This document shows positions 1 through 5,762 of a stretch of 5,999 nt of DNA, one piece after another. The notes below the pieces were generated by a model. The model was not told the DNA's origin and did no database searches. It worked only from the letters and a program-made list of their open reading frames with translations. The stretch is from contig JAEZGM010000010.1 in assembly GCA_023416955.1 (NCBI GenBank), forward strand, positions 1 through 5,999. The letters run 5' to 3'. The DNA comes from Bacillota bacterium (GTDB taxonomy: Bacteria > Bacillota > Clostridia > Oscillospirales > Acutalibacteraceae). A program made the translations under genes and the position numbers. Position 1 is the stretch's first letter. Each line of letters starts with the position of its first letter.

Positions 1-352
1 TTGCGCCGATCGGCTCGGGGTTATCTTTGAAATGCACGAACTCCATTGTCATCTGCTCGATTTTCGCGCCGGTTTTCTTGTCCACGGTATAGGTGCTGTA
101 ACGAATTGCGGCCCAATCGTCCACAACGAGCATGTTGTAGAACTTGCCCAGTTCCATGTCGTACACAGAAAACAGTTTCCCCATGGCGTCTTTATACTCC
201 TGCAGAGTCCAGTGCTGGCCATAGACGTTGTAATGGGCATCCGGCTCGTACAGGGTATGACACCATTCCAACCAGTTGTCGTAACCGCCGTTCCAATTTT
301 TGAAGCCGTTCTCCAAACGTTCCTTGATTCTTTCCTGAAAACTTTTACTCAT
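1..352 (-). CDS. NTF2/SnoaL-like protein, C-terminus beyond the left edge
   Basis: The reading frame is open from an ATG at 352 down to the left edge, giving 117 visible residues with no stop, so the gene is cut by the window. The protein begins MSKSFQERIKERLENGF and continues with WLEWCHTLYEPDAHYNVYG, then a Trp/Tyr-rich stretch. That pattern resembles the helix-then-curved-sheet fold of NTF2-like proteins (SnoaL, ketosteroid isomerase, small dehydratases). An AGGAAGG lies 12 nt before this ATG. An in-frame ATG at 364 would give four extra residues but abuts the Shine-Dalgarno sequence directly, so 352 is preferred. The gap from the stop of the upstream NTF2-like gene is only 37 bp with no terminator, so the two are probably co-transcribed. 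Members of this fold are isomerases, cyclases, dehydratases or ligand binders; the specific activity cannot be read here. The family call is by pattern only. Confidence 0.75.
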   Translation of the reverse strand, partial: MSKSFQERIKERLENGFKNWNGGYDNWLEWCHTLYEPDAHYNVYGQHWTLQEYKDAMGKLFSVYDMELGKFYNMLVVDDWAAIRYSTYTVDKKTGAKIEQMTMEFVHFKDNPEPIGA

Positions 353-389
353 TTGAACATTCATCCTTCCTGCTTTTGAAAACACTGAG

Positions 390-935
390 TTATCTGCCTG
401 TCGGCAAGGTCACGCCGGCCTCTTTCAGCTTCCGGGAGAGAGCCTCCATATACGGCTCCGGGCCTTGCTTAAACGGACCGTGTACGCCGATGGCAGCGTC
501 GAGAAAATCATTATATTCCGGGCTGACGTGAGTTTCCCAGTGTGTGATCAGACCCTCCTCGTTTGTTTCAACGAATCCATAGGCATAGAAGCCCATGAAA
601 GTGCCGCCTTTTTTGTGGCCCCCGAAATGGGTCTGCATCGCGAAGCCATTGTCGGACGGCCAGCATTTAAAATCCAACGGAGCCCAGTCGGGAAATGTTA
701 CGGAATACGCTCTCGCTTCCATCGTTGCGGAGGTCTTGACGGAGATGGGATTTGTGCGCAGGTTGATGACATTATCTCCGAAATAGGGAGACCAGTACAG
801 GGCATCATCGGCGAATTTCCATTCATCATAGGTTGCGCCGTCTTTAACGGTTTTTTCGAGGTAGGCGGCATGGTAGCTTTCGGCCATCCGGCGATGCAGG
901 GCTATCCGTTCCTCCAGTGTCAATTTTCTGCTCAT
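390..935 (-). CDS. NTF2/SnoaL-like protein, possible small cyclase, isomerase or dehydratase
   Basis: This encodes 181 residues. A start further upstream at 1019 is open in frame, but the ATG at 935 (MSRKLTLEERIALH) is chosen because AGGAAGGG sits 7 nt before it and because the longer version would run across the promoter. Visible features are a charged N-terminal helix (residues 5-30), an aromatic-rich stretch FADDALYWSPYFG near 41-53, a Trp/Phe-rich middle, and ETHVSPEYNDFLD near the end of the putative sheet. No signal peptide or membrane segment is present, so it should be cytosolic. The length and pattern suit the SnoaL/ketosteroid-isomerase superfamily, though the catalytic residues cannot be assigned by eye. 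It lies 167 bp downstream of the dehydrogenase gene and 37 bp upstream of a second NTF2-like gene. It has its own candidate promoter with tandem GTAAACT boxes, so it may be transcribed both from that promoter and by readthrough. Confidence 0.85.
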   Translation of the reverse strand: MSRKLTLEERIALHRRMAESYHAAYLEKTVKDGATYDEWKFADDALYWSPYFGDNVINLRTNPISVKTSATMEARAYSVTFPDWAPLDFKCWPSDNGFAMQTHFGGHKKGGTFMGFYAYGFVETNEEGLITHWETHVSPEYNDFLDAAIGVHGPFKQGPEPYMEALSRKLKEAGVTLPTGR

Positions 936-979
936 TTTGTAACCCTTCCTTTTCAGTTTAATTTGTCTACTTATCTTTT

Positions 980-1027
980 GTAAACTATAATGCAGTATAG
1001 ATTTGTGAAGTAAACTCAACGTAAACT
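980..1027 (-). promoter_or_regulatory. Promoter with tandem GTAAACT boxes before the NTF2-like operon
   Basis: GTAAACT (top strand) occurs at 1010-1016 and 1021-1027, exactly 11 bp apart, with a third copy at 980-986. Read in the direction of transcription, the boxes are AGTTTAC-4 nt-AGTTTAC, then 10 nt, then TATACT at 999-994, a good -10 hexamer. There is no proper -35; the boxes occupy that position, as in activator-dependent PhoB-type promoters. The third copy overlaps the expected transcription start. The leader to the ATG at 935 would be about 50 nt. The motif and its spacing are seen directly; binding by the neighbouring regulator is inferred. Confidence 0.6.
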
Positions 1028-1102
1028 TAAATATTACTGTTCACCTATCACTTGAGTTACCGCTAAACCATGCTTATCGACAGGAAGGAAAATTCATCAG
1101 GA

Positions 1103-1849
1103 TCAAAGTTCCGCCAGTTGCCCGCCGTCAACAACGAATTCGGAACCGGTTATAAAGCTGGCGTCTGAACTTGCAAGAAACAATACAGCCCTTGTCACTT
1201 CTTCCGGCTTTGCCGCCCGCTGCATGGGTATTGACTTGCTTAGATGGTCGATAATTTCTTCCGAGCCTTTCTGTACGGTCATAGGGGTCAGGATCAGTCC
1301 GGGATGAACGGAATTTACCCGGATGCCTTTGGCCGCCATCTCGAGGGCAACCGCTTTCGTCATGCCGCGGACTGCAAACTTCGAGGCGGAGTAGGCGACC
1401 GAGCCATAGCTTGTACCGCGGTATCCCGCCAAAGAAGATATATTGATAATGGAACCGTCCCTTGTCTTCAGCATCGAAGGCAACACTGTTTTCATGCCCA
1501 GGAATACGGATACCTGATTAATATCGATGATTCTGCGGTACTCTTCCTCCGACATGTCCAAGATCGGCTTCTGCACGGAGACGCCTGCATTGTTCACCAA
1601 TATGTTAATCGGGCCGAATTTCTTTTCGACGTCGGGCACGATGGCTTCCCACTCTTCACGCACGGTAACATCGTGCCGATAGAACTTTGCGTTTCCACCG
1701 AGTTCCGCAGATAATTTTTTTCCCTCTTCGGCGAGAATATCTGTAATGGCGACTTTAGCCCCTTCTTCCACAAAGGCTCTTGCGTGGGCTGCGCCCATGC
1801 CTCTCGAGCCGCCAGTAACAAGAACTACTTTCCCATCGAATTTTCCCAC
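1103..1849 (-). CDS. Short-chain dehydrogenase/reductase, 20-beta-hydroxysteroid dehydrogenase-like
   Basis: This is a classical SDR oxidoreductase of 248 residues that interconverts an alcohol and a ketone with a nicotinamide cofactor in the cytosol. The motifs are in order: TGGSRGMG cofactor loop at 12-19, Asp37 at the end of the second strand (suggesting NAD(H) over NADP(H)), NNAG at 86-89, Asn111, Ser139, Tyr153 and Lys157 as the catalytic set, and PG at 183-184. The stretches GSIINISS, FAVRGMTKA, GIRVNSVHPGL and the C-terminal FVVDGG resemble mycobacterial 20-beta-hydroxysteroid dehydrogenase (FabG3), from memory. Substrate specificity in this family cannot be deduced from sequence alone. 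The GTG start at 1849 is chosen because GGAGGT lies 7 nt before it; a GTG at 1864 in the same frame has no comparable site. No terminator follows the stop, so readthrough into the NTF2-like genes is possible. Confidence 0.93.
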   Translation of the reverse strand: MGKFDGKVVLVTGGSRGMGAAHARAFVEEGAKVAITDILAEEGKKLSAELGGNAKFYRHDVTVREEWEAIVPDVEKKFGPINILVNNAGVSVQKPILDMSEEEYRRIIDINQVSVFLGMKTVLPSMLKTRDGSIINISSLAGYRGTSYGSVAYSASKFAVRGMTKAVALEMAAKGIRVNSVHPGLILTPMTVQKGSEEIIDHLSKSIPMQRAAKPEEVTRAVLFLASSDASFITGSEFVVDGGQLAEL

Positions 1850-1931
1850 TTTAATTACCTCCACTGAAATTGGAATTTTTTGAGCGATACAGCATGGTAT
1901 GTATTGGCGTGGTTCCTATTTCCCTTTCATT

Positions 1932-1951
1932 GCTGCCGGGTCCCCGGCAGC
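1932..1951 (-). repeat. Perfect 9-bp inverted repeat in the presumed dehydrogenase leader
   Basis: Arms at 1932-1940 and 1943-1951 (GCTGCCGGG and its complement) are separated by 2 nt and would form a very stable GC-rich hairpin. If the dehydrogenase is transcribed from near the 2030-2047 boxes, this hairpin lies in its 5' leader, about 80 nt before the start codon. No T-run follows on either strand, so it is not a normal intrinsic terminator. An operator or a leader structure are both possible. Confidence 0.45.
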
Positions 1952-2029
1952 GTCGGATACGGATAAATTCTGTTTTCCGGATCTCAGACCCTTTCAATTT
2001 CGATGCTGCTATCAAATTACTGTTGCACC

Positions 2030-2047
2030 GTAAACTGTGCGTAAACT
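2030..2047 (-). promoter_or_regulatory. Tandem GTAAACT boxes upstream of the dehydrogenase gene
   Basis: GTAAACT occurs at 2030-2036 and again at 2041-2047, exactly 11 bp apart, in the same orientation as the pair at 1010-1027. It lies about 180 bp before the GTG at 1849. At the corresponding distance downstream (2019-2014) is TAATTT, a weak -10 candidate, so the exact start of transcription is unclear. It is interpreted as a direct-repeat site for an OmpR/PhoB-type regulator. Confidence 0.55.
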
Positions 2048-2273
2048 TTCGGGACAAGTTAAAAATCCGTATTGCGGCAGTTGCCGCCGCACGCTTCGCA
2101 GCAGCAGCCGAACCAAAGATCGTCGGCCACGGCCACCCATCTTCCCGCCTTCTCTTCATCCTTCACATTTGGCGCTGAGTGTATGTACGTCCTTTGGGGA
2201 CTGCATGTCGGTGGATTGTGCGCCGGATTCGTCTACCATAGCTCTATTTAGATCTGAACAGGCTGCCCTTTCA

Positions 2274-2305
2274 TGTTCACGATAAGTTTACATTGGGGTT
2301 ATAAT
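2274..2305 (+). promoter_or_regulatory. Promoter of the two-component operon with a degenerate tandem box
   Basis: A consensus -10 TATAAT is at 2300-2305. Eight nt before it is AGTTTAC at 2285-2291, and exactly 11 bp further upstream is the related TGTTCAC at 2274-2280, together forming one exact and one degenerate box. TTCACG at 2276-2281 could alternatively act as a weak -35 with an 18-nt spacer. The layout suggests autoregulation by the response regulator encoded immediately downstream. The leader would be about 60 nt. Confidence 0.6.
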
Positions 2306-2372
2306 ATTTGAAAATAAAAAATTTCGAGGATATAATTAGGTTTAGAAAAATTTGTAGCTGGGGGGAAAATCG

Positions 2373-3074
2373 ATGGCCACCGTTCTGATTGCTGAGGACG
2401 ATGAAAATATTCGCCTGCTTGTCACAGCCAGATTGAAGTCAAAGTATACGGTCGTCTGCGCAGAGGATGGGCTGGAGGCATTGAATATCATCGAATCGCA
2501 GAAAATCGATCTGCTGATTGCAGATATCATGATGCCGCGTATGGACGGTTTCCAATTGGTGCAGACGGTCAGGAAAAACGAATTTACTTTGCCCGTGCTT
2601 ATGCTGACCGCGAAGCAGTCCTTTGACGATAAGCGGACGGGATTTTCCTCCGGGACGGACGACTATATGACGAAGCCGGTCAATTATGAGGAGCTGCAAT
2701 GGCGTATCGAGGCGCTTTTGCGCCGTGCGCGGATCGCGAGCGAAAATAAAATTGTGGTCGGCAATGTGACCGTGGATCTATCGACATATACCGTGACAAG
2801 CGGGGATCTGGTAACAGAGCTGCCCAAGAAGGAATTTGATTTATTGTATAAGCTGCTTTCCTACCCTGGGCATATATTTACCAAAAATCAACTGCTGGAC
2901 GATATTTGGGGCTACGATTCCGGAAGCGGGGAAGATACCGTCAAGACGCATATCAGCAGGCTGAGAAATAAATTTCAGGAGATTGATGAATTTCAAATCA
3001 TAACCGTTAAAGGCTTGGGGTATAAAGCGGAGATCCGGGGAGGAAACGGAAATGAATCGTCACAGGACAAATAA
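2373..3074 (+). CDS. OmpR/PhoB-family response regulator
   Basis: This 233-residue cytoplasmic DNA-binding protein is the output half of a two-component system. The receiver domain (about 1-112) starts ATVLIAEDDENIRLL and has the acidic pocket at Glu8-Asp9-Asp10. It also has the phospho-acceptor Asp51 in LIADIMMPRMDGF, Thr79 in MLTAK and Lys101 in TKP. The C-terminal winged helix (about 130-218) shows ELPKKEFDLLYKLLSYPG, the recognition-helix region EDTVKTHISRLRNKF, and the final wing ITVKGLGYKAE, all typical of the Trans_reg_C family. The ATG at 2373 follows a G-run (GGGGGG) 7 nt upstream that acts as an imperfect ribosome binding site. The end overlaps the kinase gene by 23 bp, indicating translational coupling. 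The protein is complete, with all key residues present. It is the natural candidate to bind the 11-bp-spaced GTAAACT repeats in this window. Confidence 0.96.
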   Translation: MATVLIAEDDENIRLLVTARLKSKYTVVCAEDGLEALNIIESQKIDLLIADIMMPRMDGFQLVQTVRKNEFTLPVLMLTAKQSFDDKRTGFSSGTDDYMTKPVNYEELQWRIEALLRRARIASENKIVVGNVTVDLSTYTVTSGDLVTELPKKEFDLLYKLLSYPGHIFTKNQLLDDIWGYDSGSGEDTVKTHISRLRNKFQEIDEFQIITVKGLGYKAEIRGGNGNESSQDK

Positions 3075-4089
3075 GACAAACAGAATATTTCGTTGGTTTA
3101 TTATTCAGACAATTGCAGTGATGATAGCCTCTGTGTGCATCTATGCCGCCGTCGATTTTTACGATAATTCTATTTTAATGGGAAATAGAAATTATGACCC
3201 GATTCGCGCAATCGGGATGTTTTTCCCTATGGGACTTGTTATGGGAGCAATTTCATATTTATCCAGCCGGAAAGCCTATCAATATTTATCCAGGTTGGTA
3301 AAAGGAATTGAGAAGGTCGCCGCGGGAAATTTCGAGATCCAACTGGATCCCGGGGAGGCAGGCCCATTAACCAATGTGTTTGTTAATTTCAATAAGATGG
3401 TGAAAGAACTGCAAAGCGTCCAGACGCTGCGCAACGATTTTATCAACAGCTTTTCCCATGAATTCAAGACGCCGATCACCTCCATCAACGGTTTCGCATC
3501 CCTTTTGCTGGAAGAAAATGTTTCCGAGGAGGACCGAAGGAAGTATCTTCGGATTATAGCCGACGAGTCCGGGCGCCTTGCGGCATTGTCGAATCATTCA
3601 CTGCTGCTGTCAAAATTGGAATCCCAGCAGTTTGTCGTGGACAGGAAGCCCTATTCTCTCGATGAACAGATCAAGCAGTGCGCTATCCTGCTGTCAAACG
3701 AATGGAATAAAAAAAATATAGAGGTTACCGCTGAGTTGGAGCAGATTCAATACAACGGAGATGCCAATCTGATGCAGCACGTATGGATCAATCTGCTGTC
3801 AAATGCGATAAAATTCACGCCGGAGCACGGGGAGATCACCATTTCTTTAAAACGGGAAGGCAGCTTTATCAAATTTGCAATATCCGATACCGGCAGGGGA
3901 ATGAGCGAAAAAGAGGAGGCCCGGATTTTTGTGAAGTACTATCAGGGGGATCCCTCTCATTCAGGCAAGGGCCTTGGACTGGGGCTATCAATCGTGAAAC
4001 GAATTGTGGAATTGTGCGGCGGAAAAATTGAAGTAAACAGTGTCGTGAATGAAGGCAGCACATTTACAATCTCCCTTCCAAATCGTTAA
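3052..4089 (+). CDS. Membrane sensor histidine kinase with a very short external loop
   Basis: This 345-residue kinase is the partner of the overlapping response regulator. It has a basic N-terminus, membrane helix 1 (about 14-34), only about 16-18 residues outside, membrane helix 2 (about 53-71), then a HAMP-like linker (about 72-123) containing KGIEKVAAGNFE. Next comes a dimerisation and phospho-acceptor domain with His136 in FSHEFKTPITSI. The catalytic domain has the N box NLLSNAIKFTP (247-257), G1 box DTGRGMS (279-285) and G2 box GKGLGLGLSIVK (305-316). All catalytic boxes are intact. The H box makes it a classic HisKA kinase of the PhoR/VicK type. The ATG at 3052 has GGGGAGG 8 nt upstream, inside the end of the regulator gene. 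With so little outside the membrane, it probably senses a signal in the membrane or through another membrane protein. The ligand is unknown. Confidence 0.96.
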   Translation: MNRHRTNKTNRIFRWFIIQTIAVMIASVCIYAAVDFYDNSILMGNRNYDPIRAIGMFFPMGLVMGAISYLSSRKAYQYLSRLVKGIEKVAAGNFEIQLDPGEAGPLTNVFVNFNKMVKELQSVQTLRNDFINSFSHEFKTPITSINGFASLLLEENVSEEDRRKYLRIIADESGRLAALSNHSLLLSKLESQQFVVDRKPYSLDEQIKQCAILLSNEWNKKNIEVTAELEQIQYNGDANLMQHVWINLLSNAIKFTPEHGEITISLKREGSFIKFAISDTGRGMSEKEEARIFVKYYQGDPSHSGKGLGLGLSIVKRIVELCGGKIEVNSVVNEGSTFTISLPNR

Positions 4090-4122
4090 AAGGAGGGCGC
4101 CGTATACGGCCGAATCCCTTTT
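4088..4122 (+). terminator. Hairpin around a 12-bp palindrome directly after the kinase stop
   Basis: GCCGTATACGGC at 4099-4110 is a perfect 12-bp palindrome. It is flanked by AAAAGG (4088-4093) and CCTTTT (4117-4122), which can pair as an outer stem with mismatched bases between. The hairpin begins within the stop codon and ends in four T residues, so it could be a weak terminator. The stem is interrupted and the palindrome has no loop, so a protein-binding site is also possible. Confidence 0.35.
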
Positions 4123-4194
4123 GACCGACCGCTTATTTCAGCAACCCCAGCTCCTTGGAGCAGAAACAGCTATTCTAAATATGCGGGTCATGCG

Positions 4195-4225
4195 GCCCGG
4201 GGCCGTGGCGAACAAGGCCCCGGGC
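4195..4225 (+). terminator. GC-rich terminator-like hairpin between convergent genes
   Basis: Perfect 10-bp arms at 4195-4204 (GCCCGGGGCC) and 4216-4225 enclose an 11-nt loop and are followed on the plus strand by TTTCC. It lies about 105 bp after the kinase stop and 37 bp past the transporter stop, between two converging genes. The T-run is poor, so efficient termination is uncertain, and the minus strand has no T-run at all. It may separate the two transcription units. Confidence 0.5.
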
Positions 4226-4262
4226 TTTCCAACTTCTGTCAAGTCCTAAAACAGCCTCAATT

Positions 4263-5450
4263 TTAATGATTTTTTGCATAGGAGAAAGACGATGGATGCT
4301 TTCGTCCCCATCCCACGTACAGGATGACGGAAACTATATTTGCAAGAGAAAGGATTGCAAACATCAAATTAAATCCCATACTTGAAATTAAGTAGCCGGC
4401 AATTCCGCCGCCAAGACCGATACCAATATCGTAAGCACACAAAAAAGTGGAATTAGCCGAACCACGTCTCTCCGGCGGTGCAATATGAACAGCCATTGAT
4501 TGAAGCGCCGGTTCCAAGCCGCCAAATCCATATCCGGCAAAGACAGCAGCTATAAGGAACGTTACCGTATTGGGTACGAAAGCCATGAGTAAAAACGCAA
4601 TCAACATGGAAGCGTTACATGTATAGACAAAAATACCCTCGCCCCTTTTATCTGCCACTTTACCAACCGTAGCCCTCGACACAAAAAGCATGCAGGCCAT
4701 GATAGTAAAAAATATACCGCCGCTTGGGAGTCTGTTCTCGCTCGCAAACAGAGCAGTAAAATTCTCCAAAGCTCCGAAAGTCAGTAGAAAGGCCAACATA
4801 ATGGCGGAAGCCGGAAGCGCGTCCTTATCAATCAGCGCCTTAAAGCTAAAAGGGACTTTCTCCACTGAAATCCTGGGCACTTTAAGCAGCAGGAAAAGAA
4901 TGAGAGCAATGAGGATGCAGCCTGTTGCCGATAGAAACAGCACCTTATATCCTGCATGGTTCATCAATAGAAGGCCCAAAGCCGGAGCACATGCGGTAGC
5001 TAAAGCGGTACTCACGCCAAACATACCCATACCTTCAGCAAATCTTTCTTTTGGAATGATGTCGGTGGCGATCGTACTGCTTGTCGTATTGGAACATGCC
5101 AGCGATGCACCGTGTATCATTCTTGCTATAAAAACGAAAGATAAAACAGGAATTGCCATATATCCCAAAGGCATCAAAGCCATCCCAACGATACCTGTCA
5201 TAAGAATGACCTTTCTCTTCCCGTTATTTAACATGTACCCAATAAAAGGCCTACATATCACCGCTACCAGCGAAAACACAGTAGCGGCCAATCCGGCGGT
5301 TGCCACCGAACCGCCAAGGGTCTGAATATAAAATGGAAATGTCGATAAGAGCATCATGTGGTTCACAAAAACCAAAAAATTGATAACAATGACAAACGCA
5401 AAATCTTTGGTCCAAAGTTTAGGTTGCTTTTTGTTTACATCGTCACTCAT
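4263..5450 (-). CDS. Major facilitator superfamily transporter, drug-efflux-like
   Basis: This 395-residue integral membrane protein has about 12 hydrophobic helices in two halves joined by a charged central loop (KVPRISVEKVPFSFKALIDK, roughly 190-209). It is probably a proton-coupled exporter or importer of a small molecule. The loop after helix 2 reads RPFIGYMLNNGKRKVIL (67-83), matching MFS motif A except that the usual Asp is Asn75. The equivalent loop in the second half, RATVGKVADKRGEG, keeps the Asp. The region near MFGVSTALATACAPALGLLL resembles motif C of efflux-type members. The ATG at 5450 has AAGGAG about 12 nt upstream, a long spacing, but no better in-frame start is visible. The gene is convergent with the kinase and lacks the tandem GTAAACT boxes, so a link to the two-component system is not shown. 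The substrate cannot be predicted. Confidence 0.93.
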   Translation of the reverse strand: MSDDVNKKQPKLWTKDFAFVIVINFLVFVNHMMLLSTFPFYIQTLGGSVATAGLAATVFSLVAVICRPFIGYMLNNGKRKVILMTGIVGMALMPLGYMAIPVLSFVFIARMIHGASLACSNTTSSTIATDIIPKERFAEGMGMFGVSTALATACAPALGLLLMNHAGYKVLFLSATGCILIALILFLLLKVPRISVEKVPFSFKALIDKDALPASAIMLAFLLTFGALENFTALFASENRLPSGGIFFTIMACMLFVSRATVGKVADKRGEGIFVYTCNASMLIAFLLMAFVPNTVTFLIAAVFAGYGFGGLEPALQSMAVHIAPPERRGSANSTFLCAYDIGIGLGGGIAGYLISSMGFNLMFAILSLANIVSVILYVGWGRKHPSSFSYAKNH

Positions 5451-5523
5451 TGTATGCTTGTACTCCTTGTCTCAACTCTTGATTGATCTCTTTATGAGAA
5501 TCAACGGCCAGCTGTTTCTTAAA

Positions 5524-5538
5524 ATTGTTCTAAACAAT
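5524..5538. promoter_or_regulatory. Candidate repressor operator upstream of the transporter gene
   Basis: ATTGTT at 5524-5529 and AACAAT at 5533-5538 form a perfect 6-bp inverted repeat around CTA, about 75 bp upstream of the transporter start. Short AT-rich dyads of this form are typical of MarR-, TetR- or similar repressor sites controlling efflux pumps. No regulator gene of those families is present in the window, so the assignment is speculative. Confidence 0.3.
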
Positions 5539-5591
5539 AATCGTACGATGGACCCCGCAAAGAATTCATAGGAATGCTACATATTTTTTGA

Positions 5592-5627
5592 AAAAAAAAT
5601 ACGTAAGCCCATTATCCGGACTTACGC
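5592..5627 (-). terminator. Intrinsic terminator on the minus strand
   Basis: On the minus strand CGTAAGTCC pairs with GGGCTTACG (9 bp, one G-U), with a 7-nt loop, followed almost immediately by a run of nine T residues at 5599-5591. This is a textbook Rho-independent terminator. It lies about 135 bp past the end of the L,D-transpeptidase remnant, so it may once have ended that gene. It also lies only about 20 nt downstream of the start expected from the promoter at 5651-5680, so it could instead act as an attenuator for the transporter gene. Confidence 0.8.
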
Positions 5628-5650
5628 ATTAAAGCTACTCGATTAAATAA

Positions 5651-5680
5651 ATAATATCACAATTTTCTTTTTAGAGTCAA
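5651..5680 (-). promoter_or_regulatory. Sigma-A-type promoter facing the transporter gene
   Basis: On the minus strand TTGACT (5680-5675) and TATTAT (5656-5651) are separated by 18 nt, and the -10 is preceded by TG one base upstream, giving an extended -10. The surroundings are very AT-rich. The predicted start is near 5644, about 195 nt upstream of the transporter ATG and just before the terminator hairpin. Confidence 0.6.
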
Positions 5681-5762
5681 GCATAAATTAAATATAAAAT
5701 GAGTTATAAAAGCCGCCGACCTGTAAAACAAAGGGATGACTTTACATTTCTACCTGTTCCCA

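Larger units (their letters stand above)
1850..2372. other. Divergent intergenic region between the dehydrogenase and the two-component operon
   Basis: These 523 bp contain no convincing gene. Short open frames exist on both strands, but they overlap each other, lack ribosome binding sites and have unremarkable composition. The region holds tandem GTAAACT boxes at 2030-2047 facing the dehydrogenase and a promoter at 2274-2305 facing the response regulator. It also holds a perfect 9-bp inverted repeat at 1932-1951 and a smaller one, GCGGCA/TGCCGC, at 2074-2087. Confidence 0.7.
5451..5650 (-). other. Long 5' leader of the transporter gene
   Basis: If transcription starts from the promoter at 5651-5680, the transporter mRNA has a leader of nearly 200 nt. 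In order it contains an intrinsic-terminator hairpin (5592-5627), a 10-bp palindrome ATCGTACGAT (5540-5549), the inverted repeat ATTGTT/AACAAT (5524-5538), and a purine-rich ribosome binding site near 5463-5468. I recognise no known riboswitch class. No open frame with a ribosome binding site is apparent in it. Confidence 0.4.

Noticed and set aside
465..983. 172-codon open frame on the plus strand
   Set aside because: It lies antisense to the NTF2-like gene, has no ribosome binding site and no recognisable protein pattern. The minus-strand gene explains the composition.
1244..1714. 156-codon open frame on the plus strand
   Set aside because: It is antisense to the dehydrogenase, whose family motifs run continuously through this region on the minus strand.
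1850..1925. T-box-like AGGGAAATAGGAACC on the minus strand in the dehydrogenase leader
   Set aside because: It does not match the T-box core, there is no specifier stem or terminator, and a dehydrogenase of this type is not a usual T-box target.
1851..2285. Overlapping open frames of about 80-100 codons in the divergent intergenic region
   Set aside because: They overlap on both strands, have no ribosome binding site, low-complexity Ala/Arg-rich translations, and cover the promoter boxes.
4033..4039. GTAAACA in the kinase gene and a GTTTAC in the transporter gene near 5433
   Set aside because: They are single copies inside coding sequence without the 11-bp partner, so not treated as regulator sites.
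4121..4249. Possible 42-residue peptide starting at a TTG after an AAGGAGG-like sequence following the kinase
   Set aside because: The spacing is far too long, the start is weak, and the frame runs through the GC-rich hairpin.
4690..5325. 211-codon open frame on the plus strand
   Set aside because: It is antisense to the transporter and mirrors its hydrophobic codons. There is no start signal and no independent motif.
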